The notes beneath the pieces were generated by a model, which saw nothing but the letters and a program-made list of their open reading frames with translations, searched no databases and was not told the DNA's origin. A stretch of DNA of 29,379 nucleotides, taken from Tritrichomonas musculus (Eukaryota; Parabasalia; Tritrichomonadida; Tritrichomonadidae). The position numbers and the translations under genes were made by a program. Below are positions 16,114 through 23,159 of this stretch, in pieces (within the stretch, counting starts at the first letter, position 1; every line of letters starts with the position of its first letter). The stretch covers positions 1 to 29,379 of the forward strand of contig JAPFFF010000240.1 in assembly GCA_039105265.1 (NCBI GenBank). Reading direction: 5' to 3'.

Positions 16114-16416
16114 ATGAACAAGTGGGGGAAAATCATTGTTGATAGAATTGATAATAATGAACATCGTCATTATCCTCTTGATGACAAAGAAAGAAACATT
16201 ACCAAGTTCCCAAAGAAAAAAAAGCGATTGGGCTTGTATAAAAACTATAAGGAACATCAAGAAGAAGAAGAAGAAGAAATGTTTATAGTGACAGAGTGTC
16301 ATTTTATTCCCTATGAATATAAAGAGATAGGTGTTCAAACTGAAGACCTTTGGGATGTAGGTGTTCAAACTAATGCTGAACTACCTCATATAGAAGAACT
16401 ACTTAGTAAAATCTAA
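16114..16416 (+). CDS. 100-residue Polinton A protein with two GVQT motifs
   Basis: With the start at MNKWGKIIVD (16114) the product is 100 residues. An upstream ATG at 16057 would overlap the HNH start, so the shorter form is preferred. A basic segment (KFPKKKKRLGLYK) and an acidic run (EEEEEE) precede EIGVQTED (72-79) and DVGVQTNA (81-88), two copies of one motif spaced ten residues apart, then a short helix (IEELLSKI). The DNA around the two motifs is itself partly duplicated. Two closely spaced copies of a short linear motif suggest bivalent binding to a dimeric partner; the motif fits the dynein light chain LC8 pattern (inference). It lies last before the GC-rich patch that may mark the element's end. 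Confidence 0.65.
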   Translation: MNKWGKIIVDRIDNNEHRHYPLDDKERNITKFPKKKKRLGLYKNYKEHQEEEEEEMFIVTECHFIPYEYKEIGVQTEDLWDVGVQTNAELPHIEELLSKI

Positions 16417-16465
16417 CTTCTTTTATTTTAATTTTTGTTGTAGTAGGTACGAGATTCTCGGGGCT

Positions 16466-16530
16466 GGTACCTGTGCCGTTTCATAGATGGGCGGTTGTGG
16501 GGTGGGGTACCTGTGCCGTTTCATTGATGG
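16466..16530. repeat. Two direct repeats of 25 bp, 40 bp apart, in a GC-rich patch
   Basis: Copies at 16466-16490 and 16506-16530 both begin GGTACCTGTGCCGTTTCAT and differ at one base. Just before them GGGGCTGGTACC (16460-16471) is matched in inverted orientation by GGTGCCAGCCCC at 16640-16651 (11 of 12). The patch is strikingly GC-rich compared with the AT-rich DNA on both sides. It may be part of the Polinton A terminal repeat or an unrelated host repeat. Confidence 0.85.
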
Positions 16531-16554
16531 GGAGCAGTAGTGAGAACAAGAATA

Positions 16555-16614
16555 TTTTTTTCTTTTTTTTCTTTTTTCTTTTCTTTTCTTTTTCTTTTCT
16601 TTTCTTTTTCTTTT
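16555..16614. repeat. Polypyrimidine tract, about 60 bp
   Basis: An uninterrupted run of T with scattered C (TTTTCTTTTCTTTTTC-type) on the plus strand. Open frames through it (Lys/Arg-rich on the minus strand, Phe-rich on the plus strand) are low-complexity artefacts. Such tracts can form triplex DNA. Confidence 0.9.
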
Positions 16615-16617
16615 ATG

Positions 16618-16668
16618 ACGAGTTCGTGTTGACGCTTGGGGTGCCAGCCCCAGCGGAAACCGACTCGT
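16618..16668. repeat. Nested inverted repeat at the outer edge of the GC-rich patch
   Basis: Outer arms ACGAGT (16618-16623) and ACTCGT (16663-16668) are complementary. Inside, GCTTGGGG (16634-16641) pairs with CCCCAGC (16648-16654) with one bulge. It could fold as a cruciform or be the remains of a terminal repeat. Confidence 0.7.
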
Positions 16669-17644
16669 ATATACTACTACCAAAAAGAATCAAAAGAATG
16701 TAATATCGAATTTTAGTTCGATATTATATCAATTCAATGATTTTTATAATAAAAAACGATGAATTATCTAATGATTATTATATGATTATTTTTTCCTTAA
16801 AAATCGAATTTGAAAAAGTATCGATGAAATTTATTAATGAAATAAATATGTATATAAAATGCTGAAACACATGAGATAAAAATTGTCTAAAAAAACAAAA
16901 TTTGAATATTTGTTTTGATGTTCGTTTAGAATTTTAGGACGTTAATCAATTAATGAAGATAAACCATTATCTTGTGCAAAACATATTATCTTATAGCATT
17001 ATATCAATATATAAATATGTTTTAATAGTTTTAAACTAATTTTTAATTTGTAATTTCAGTAATCTGTTATGTTGTCGGGATAAAGATAGCACAAAATTGA
17101 ATGATGATGAAAAAGTTCTCTCAATAAGTCTCAGAATGAAAATCAACTCTGATTTCTAATAAGTTAAATACATCTTTAAATGCAAATATGTTTTTATAAA
17201 TATTATTTATAAATAACAACATTTTAAAGATAAATGAATTAAATTCTTTATCATGAAAAGTAAACGGTCACCAAAAAATCAAAGATATACTCGTTTTTAT
17301 AGTCAATAATTTTATTTTTACAAATTTAACTAATAATTATTAATATTCTCATAATATGTAATATGTTTATATTCTTAAATAAAATATTACTTTGATGTAC
17401 ATGTTTATAATCATGCTTTAATTGTTTTCATTGAATGACGAAAAACTTTGGTGATTTGAGACAGATAGATACACAACCTTGTGATTAATATCATATAAAT
17501 GATTGTAAATATTATTATATAATTTAATTTAAATAAACTCTGTTTTATGTTGAAAAAAATTAAATTTTGTATTTTTAAATTTTTTTTTTTTCTAAAAAAA
17601 GCGTTACCACTTTAAATACCGTTACCATATTAAAAACACTACTG
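16669..17644. other. AT-rich stretch without recognisable genes
   Basis: Nothing coding is visible in either strand; open frames are short and AT-driven. Near its right edge there is a short direct repeat, CGTTACCACTTTAAA at about 17602 and CGTTACCATATTAAA at about 17620, immediately before the duplicated block begins at 17645. Confidence 0.7.
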
Positions 17645-19622
17645 TACAAATACGAAACAGAATAATTGGAATCGCAAACGGATATAAAGAAAAAGCTCCA
17701 AATCAAATCAAAAACTTTTCCCATCATGGTATTGCCATAGATGGCGGAACCGTCAATGCATTTCATTTTTTAGATGTTTGCTTAGTGATACCATCTTTAT
17801 CACCAATTTTACAAAAAGGAAGATTTCTCAATCCTTATAATTACAAAACGATATTTATGGCAAATGACGAAGTTGATTCAATTCAGGAAAAAATGATTGA
17901 AGCGATTTGCGAATTATCTCAACATAACTTCAATCACGACAGATAATATTCCGACTCAGATTCTATCATTCGCTCCTTGGTCAACAGAATCTTATTTAAG
18001 ATCAAATAAGTTCAATGATCCTAAAATAAAAATAATTATTTTTTGCTCCTGTTCATCTCATGTCATGCATTTAGTAGCAAAATCTGTTCAAGAAGAAAAT
18101 GCTCCTTCATTTATTAAAAATGTTTATTCAAAATTTTTTCAGGCTTCATTACATCTGGATCAATTTTCTGAGGCTAGTATTGAAAAACCACCAAAACCAA
18201 TTATGACTAGGTGGCTCCTTGTCTTTAACCAAATAAAATTCATGCGAAAACATGATATTTTTTTTGTAGGATTTTCAAATTATGAATATCCAGCAGCTTC
18301 AACAAAAAGTTTCTTGTTTGAAGAAGATTGCTACAACAACCCTTTAAGAATTGATTTTAATGAGCATCCTGAGCATTCTCGACCTCATAAACTTTTTTTA
18401 AAAATAGCTCACAAAAAGAATATAAATATAGATCTATTTTCACCTTATAATTTTAGAAATTACATGTTCATGGCCAAAATTTTATGGCCATTATGGCAAT
18501 CTATCCTTTTTTTTGAACAGAATGACTCATCGATCATTTCTATTTACCCGATCATTCAAGAAATAATTAATTACTATGATTCCTTAAAAGATTATTTTGA
18601 ATCAAAACATGAACAAATATCTTCTAAGGATATTAGAGGTTGGATTGAATCCATCGACTTTTTGAAAGAACAATTATAATTTCGTATTTTTCATAATATG
18701 GACTGGCCTTTAATTACATTAGCATATCTATTTACTCCTGCAGGTAGATTATTATATATATCCAAATTGAGAGAATCCGGAATAACTGTTTTACCAGATG
18801 AAAATGTTGAAAATCTTAATCCTCAGGAAATAGATTATCATTTATATTTGGGCGATGATTTCAGAAGAAATTTTGATTCATCTGATATTTCAGATGACAA
18901 TGAAAGTAATGAAAATTCATTTGACGATGATCAGAATCAAACAAGCAATTCAATTACTGATAACAACGGAATAACTTATTGTTTATATGACTCTGAAAAT
19001 ATGATGGAAAAAAAATGGATCTAGTTTGAGAACACGGAATTCATCTAATGTTTGGTTTTTTTTAACGATAATGATGAATCAATCATCATCATCAATTTTA
19101 TATTCTGGTCCTCCATGGATAAAAAAAAATGTTAACCATTCAATCAACGGAAAAAAACTCCGATATCATCACCGTCCAATGACGGATATCGAATTTCAAT
19201 TCCTACCGATGCACCCAAATTTAATTGAAATAATGGAAGTTTTATCTAGATTACAATATAATAAATCTGATATTGAAGATGCGATGATTGCCTTTAAACA
19301 TTGGTGTAATACCTCAATCGATAGAAACGGATTGAATATAATGGATATATATGATTTTCATTACGTACGTGATATTTGGGAAAAAATTAGATCGAATTTC
19401 GCGCAAAATGCTCATGAAGAAAATCATTTTAATAATGGCTATATTGTTTTGTGCGATTTGGCACTAACTCTAATTTCTTGTTTAGCATCAGAATCGCAAT
19501 GCGAGAGGTACATTTCAAGACAAAAATTAGCTTTATGTATGAATACAAAGAATATCAACAAAGACTTGTTAGACGCGATTTTAGTTTATGTATTCTCATA
19601 TAAATCAGATAGAAGCAGATAA
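17645..19622 (+). pseudogene. hAT transposase remains, copy 1 (C-terminal two thirds)
   Basis: The first residues correspond to the middle of the transposase in copy 2 (QIRNRIIGIANGYKEKAPNQ). Key hAT features are present: IAIDGG (first catalytic Asp), SITTDN (second Asp), the CSSH motif followed by VMHLV, TRWLLVFNQ, and the C-terminal dimerisation segment SESQCERYIS. The reading frame is broken: there is a frame change near 17897-17946, an in-frame TAA at 18677-18679 and another frame change near 19012-19026. The breaks are identical in copy 2, so the gene was dead before the block was duplicated. The N-terminal part is missing because the block starts inside the gene. Confidence 0.85.
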
Positions 19623-19695
19623 ATAATCAAATAAAAACAATTAGAAGTTATATTTGGCTTAAATTATTTATGAGATATCTAATGAATTGTTCTAA

Positions 19696-19702
<7 letters not shown>

Positions 19703-19726
<24 letters not shown>

Positions 19727-19730
19727 TTTT
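19703..19730. repeat. Poly-T run, 28 T (copy 1)
   Basis: A pure T homopolymer 80 bases downstream of the hAT remains. The corresponding run in copy 2 (26076-26102) has 27 T, the only length difference seen between the two blocks. Confidence 0.95.
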
Positions 19731-19799
19731 GATACAAAAAACAAAAGTAAAATTCAAAGAATTTATTTTAAGAATTAATAAAAGTTATTCTTAATGATA

Positions 19800-19824
19800 G
19801 GCCCCGGGCCAATGGCCCGGGGCC
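19800..19824. repeat. Perfect GC-only hairpin, 11-bp arms and AAT loop (copy 1)
   Basis: GGCCCCGGGCC, then AAT, then its exact complement GGCCCGGGGCC. It stands out against flanking DNA that is almost all A/T. It lies between the hAT remains and the Polinton B piece. It could be a cruciform-forming site, a transposon terminus or a transcription stop structure; no T-run follows directly. Confidence 0.9.
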
Positions 19825-19845
19825 GAAAATTTTTGACAATGAAAT

Positions 19846-19901
19846 TTCCGCCACAAACAATAAAAACTCCGCCACTGCCTGTAAATTAAGCTCTGGCGGA
19901 A
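19846..19901. repeat. TTCCGCCA-ended small inverted-repeat segment (copy 1)
   Basis: A 56-bp segment starting TTCCGCCA and ending TGGCGGAA, with a looser extension of the match outward (AATGA on the left, TCATT on the right). The right end abuts the first recognisable codon of the Polinton B minor capsid fragment. The same 8-bp ends recur at 21936-21980 and within 22291-22440, suggesting a small non-autonomous repeat family. Confidence 0.6.
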
Positions 19902-19906
19902 TCATT

Positions 19907-20191
19907 AATTTAAAGTACTATGATAAAGTTTTAACGTTTGATAATGTATGGGATAGACATTCATGCAAAGTTTATTCATCAATAGCAGAACAATCAAATC
20001 GTTATTATATTGGTAATTCAAATGTTAATTTCAACCCCATCAAATACTTTAAGCTGAATTCAACAGACCAAAGATTTTGGATTGATTTATATTCTGCTCG
20101 TGAATATAAAGCACCATTTAAATTACCAGTCGGTGAAAGCTTTGCTATAGAGATGATATTCTTACCATACAAGAATATGTTATATGTTTAA
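19907..20191 (+). pseudogene. Minor capsid protein C-terminal fragment, Polinton B copy 1
   Basis: The frame ending at 20191 reads DNVWDRHSCKVYSSIAEQ and PIKYFKLNSTDQRFWIDLYS, closely matching the C-terminal part of the Polinton A minor capsid protein (12816-13820). Homology begins immediately after the small TTCCGCCA-ended repeat. It lies 10 bases before the integrase start, as in Polinton A. Confidence 0.9.
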
Positions 20192-20201
20192 ATGAATTGA
20201 A

Positions 20202-21278
20202 ATGACTTACAAGACAATAGATGAGTTATTTAAGAAATTTCCGTGGAAAACACCATCAAAATTTGTCCCTCTTGCAAAACGCTATGGATTCACAGAAGAG
20301 GCAGCATTAAATTATTTAAAGAAAGTGGTGCATGATGTTAAAGTACCAAAGGCAAAATTCATGAACATCTATTCGAAGCATTCAGGTGGATACCAAATGG
20401 ACACTTTCATAAATGACAAGACAAAAGATGGATTAAATTATTTGATGTTAATTAATATTAACCCAAGAAAAGCATACTGTTATCCAATGAAGGGGAAGGG
20501 TGCAAAAGAAGTAGCAAAGGCTCTTAACAAATTTTTTGAAGAAGAACCAGATGTCTATTCTATAACATCAGACCAAGATGCAGCTTATTTGTCCAACGAT
20601 GTATTGCAACTGATGAAAACACATGACATAATATACAATACAACAGAAGACAATAACCATAATGTGCTAGGCATTATAAATAGATTCATGAGAACAATAA
20701 GAGATTTAGTTGGTGAGAATAGATATATTGGAGAACAAGAGATGAATGGTTTAATAGACTCATACAACAATTCTCCCCACAAATCTCTTGACTATAAAAT
20801 ATCAAATGAAATGACAGAGAAAGATGAAAAAGAATATGTGAAAACCAAATCACAAAATAATCCCTATGACTTCAAACCAAATGATAGAGTTAGAATTATT
20901 CAATCTAAGGAGCCTTTTTCGAAGCGCAGAAATAGAGTCAGCAAGGAAGCATACATACTTGATTCCAAGGCTGGGAACCAATTTATAATTAAGTCTAAAG
21001 ATGAATCAATAGATAAATTACCTGGATACAGACTAATAAAAACTCAAAATAAAAATATCGCCCAAACACTGAAGGGAGGCAAGAGAGGAATTGTAGAGAA
21101 GATTATATCATATGATGCAGCTAAGAATAAATATAATATAAAATATAGCGAGGGAACAGAAGATGTAATTCCAGCTAAAAATTTACGAGAGGGAGCACCA
21201 ACTAAATTATCCAACCTTGATATGGATTACTGGTCAAAACAAAAAAATATTCCAAATAATATCATGAAATGGATTTAA
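20202..21278 (+). CDS. Polinton B integrase, copy 1
   Basis: A 358-residue rve-type integrase clearly related to that of Polinton A. Shared landmarks are GYQMDTFIND, YSITSDQDAAYLS, GIINRFMRTIRDL and YNNSPHKSLDYK, followed by a basic SH3-like segment (VRIIQSKEPFSKRRNR) and a short chromodomain-like end (KYNIKYSEGTED). Compared with Polinton A it lacks part of the C-terminal chain, a difference between families. The frame looks whole, but its element is only a fragment here, so it is best seen as a relic. The near-identical second copy is at 26574-27650. Confidence 0.9.
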   Translation: MTYKTIDELFKKFPWKTPSKFVPLAKRYGFTEEAALNYLKKVVHDVKVPKAKFMNIYSKHSGGYQMDTFINDKTKDGLNYLMLININPRKAYCYPMKGKGAKEVAKALNKFFEEEPDVYSITSDQDAAYLSNDVLQLMKTHDIIYNTTEDNNHNVLGIINRFMRTIRDLVGENRYIGEQEMNGLIDSYNNSPHKSLDYKISNEMTEKDEKEYVKTKSQNNPYDFKPNDRVRIIQSKEPFSKRRNRVSKEAYILDSKAGNQFIIKSKDESIDKLPGYRLIKTQNKNIAQTLKGGKRGIVEKIISYDAAKNKYNIKYSEGTEDVIPAKNLREGAPTKLSNLDMDYWSKQKNIPNNIMKWI

Positions 21279-21288
21279 TGTTATGTAA

Positions 21289-21913
21289 ATGTCTAAACAA
21301 ATAATGAAAGAAGTGGAATCACTAATCCAAAAGACAATGAAGAAAAACCAAAAAGAAATAGAGGGCGCGTTGATGAAACCATTACACCCTTCATATCCAT
21401 TTAGCACTAATGGTATCTATTTTCTTATAGGCAAACCAGGTGCAGGAAAGAGTTATTGGATATGGAAACACATTTTAATTACAGAGAGATTATTTAAGCA
21501 TCCATACTACCAAAAAATTATCTTCTGCTCAACAAGCGGCAAGATGGATAAAACTGCAGAAGCGATGAGTAAAAATGTAAAGACACCAATAGTATATCTT
21601 AATGAAGCAGAATTAATGGATTATCTAAAGAAGCATCTAAAGAGAAAGATAAAATATTATGCAATGGTAAATCATGTATTATCAAGAATGAAAGAAACAA
21701 ATGAAGAAATGCAGAGACTAATAAATAAGCACTCTCTTCAAGAAATAGATGATAGAATAGTATATATAGCAAACAAGCTGGTAAAATATCAAACTTCATC
21801 ATATCCATACAACACACTGATAATATTAGATGACTGCGCAGGAAGTGATTTATTAACACATAACAATACTGAATTCTTAAGACTACTGACCAAAACGAGA
21901 CAGTATAATATTA
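21289..21913 (+). pseudogene. Packaging ATPase fragment, Polinton B copy 1
   Basis: The N-terminal and central parts of an A32-like packaging ATPase: Walker A GKPGAGKS (residues 48-55) and Walker B LIILDD, closely matching the Polinton A ATPase. It begins 10 bases after the integrase stop with an exact TAAATG, as in Polinton A. Homology ends with the duplicated block; the DNA beyond is unrelated. Confidence 0.9.
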
Positions 21914-21914
21914 G

Positions 21915-21980
21915 TAATGATACCGCCATGGCCACTTCCGCCAAATTTGCGACACGCCAAGCAAAATACCATTGGCGGAA
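21915..21980. repeat. TTCCGCCA-type repeat at the right edge of block copy 1
   Basis: TAATGATACCGCCA (21915-21928) is a 13-of-14 inverted match to TGGCGGAATCATTA at 19894-19907, so the Polinton B fragment of copy 1 is bracketed by inverted repeats. Just inside the spacer a segment starts TTCCGCCA (21936) and ends TGGCGGAA (21980). Confidence 0.6.
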
Positions 21981-22290
21981 TGGCGCTGGCATTTATTGGA
22001 AAAAATTCATTTTTTATTTGTTAAAATTGGAATAATATAATTTAATAAATATATATATGTTAATAATTTTTACAAAATTATTTTAAAAATTTATAGGATA
22101 TTTTAATATTTTTGTTTAATCTTTTATAACTTTTTAAAAACAATTTCATTAACTTTTTGAATATTTTCTTTTTTGAAAATTTAATAAAATATCTTGTTAT
22201 ATTAAAAAAAATTACATAAATAAAATGAAAAATATTTTTATTTATTTGTATTATAACAATAATATAAAATTTAAAAAGCAATTTTAGAGC

Positions 22291-22440
22291 CTTTTTTGTT
22301 CCGCCAAAACTTCCGCCAAATTGAATGTGGCGGAAAAAATGGCCGTTAAGCCAAAAAAGTATTCAATTTGGCGCAAAAAAACGGTTTGGCGATTCTTCCG
22401 CCATATTCAATTTGGAGGAAGTTTTGGCGGAACAAAAAAG
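22291..22440. repeat. MITE-like 150-bp element with 45-bp inverted arms
   Basis: The arms 22291-22335 and 22396-22440 are inverted complements at 43 of 45 positions, starting CTTTTTTGTTCCGCCAAAAC and ending with its complement. Each arm contains TTCCGCCA words. The 60-bp centre holds further GGC/GCC words. The size and structure suit a miniature inverted-repeat element or a foldback repeat. No target-site duplication is obvious at its edges. Confidence 0.85.
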
Positions 22441-23159
22441 AATTAATTACTATTTACTTATCTAATAATTTATTTTGATATTACAATTTAACGATGAAAT
22501 TATTGTTTTTTTATTTAAATATTTAAATATATCAAAGATATCAAAACTAAAATTCTTATTCAAGTGTATTTTGATGATAATTCGGGTATGAATGCCATCA
22601 GGTTTCTTCAATCTATAAGTTACTCGAACAAATTGTTAAATAAAACATAATAATAGGATTCTAATAACAAATAAAATGCATGACTACCTAACGATTTATT
22701 TTTGGAAATCTATCCATTTATGTTTTCCTCAGCTATCACATTTTATGTTATCGGATAAATTCGTATTATAATTTTTTTTGAGTTAAATAGTTTCTGTGTT
22801 CTTATTGGTATTCAAAAATAATTTATACGATTAGAATTGTACATTTAGATGTTTAAAATACAGGTTTCTGCTATAACCAATTTTTTTTAAATAATTAGAT
22901 TACTTTTTTGTAATTTAAATTCAAGCAATAAATAATTTGATAAAGCGTTGTTCTTATTTTAGTAAAATAAATAATAACTACATCTTTAAATATCATTTTT
23001 CTTGTTCTTTAAATCATACATTTTATTTCCTCACAATATTAATATTATTCATTTATACTTTTTCTTTGATAATATTTTGGACATCAATCAGACCATCAGA
23101 AAAAAAAAATTATTTTTTGTCCTTAAGTATATCAATTAAAAATCAATTGTTCTTAAAGA

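Larger units (their letters stand above)
1..16670 (-). mobile_element. Polinton/Maverick element A, left end outside window
   Basis: This is a self-synthesising DNA transposon of the Polinton (Maverick) class. The family is defined by a protein-primed DNA polymerase B, a retroviral-type integrase, a packaging ATPase, an adenovirus-like cysteine protease and jelly-roll capsid proteins, and all of these are present here. Most genes lie on the minus strand. Every recognised coding region reads open over a plausible length, so the element looks whole in the part seen, with no obvious breaks, and is probably a young insertion. The polymerase gene ends 88 bases from the window edge, so the terminal inverted repeat on that side is not visible. 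The other end is placed only roughly, in the GC-rich repeat patch at 16,440-16,670. No target-site duplication could be fixed. Confidence 0.9.
17645..21913. repeat. Duplicated 4.27 kb chimeric block, copy 1
   Basis: This block matches 24018-28285 with an offset of 6373 bases up to a poly-T run (28 T here, 27 in copy 2) and 6372 after it. By eye I find only about two base substitutions in the whole length. It joins parts of two unrelated elements (hAT transposase remains and a Polinton B piece), so it was not copied by either element's own transposition. Copy 2 extends further on both sides, so copy 1 is the derived one. Confidence 0.95.
19907..21913 (+). mobile_element. Polinton B fragment, copy 1
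   Basis: A piece of a second Polinton family in the opposite orientation to Polinton A: C-terminal end of the minor capsid gene, a complete-looking integrase gene and the first part of the packaging ATPase, in the same order as 13820-10778 of Polinton A. It is a fragment, carried within the duplicated block and ending where that block ends. Confidence 0.92.
21914..23159. other. AT-rich spacer between the two blocks, with small inverted repeats only
   Basis: No coding region is supported here; frames are short and Phe/Ile/Lys-rich. The left edge holds a TTCCGCCA-type segment (21915-21980) and the middle holds a 150-bp near-perfect inverted repeat (22291-22440). This spacer is not part of the duplication. 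Confidence 0.7.

Noticed and set aside
1-16670. Virophage or giant-virus fragment instead of a Polinton
   Set aside because: The combination of protein-primed PolB and rve integrase with the conserved capsid/ATPase/protease set fits Polintons best; no superfamily 3 helicase gene or other giant-virus gene is recognised.
16423-16703. Lys/Arg-rich and Phe-rich open frames on both strands
   Set aside because: They run through the polypyrimidine tract and GC-rich repeats; low complexity explains them.
17575-17766. Minus-strand 63-residue open frame
   Set aside because: It lies opposite the hAT remains and crosses the duplicated block's left edge; there is no support for a gene.
19703-19730. Poly-T run as the tail of a minus-strand LINE or SINE
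   Set aside because: No retrotransposon coding sequence or polymerase III promoter boxes were seen next to it, and no target duplication was found.
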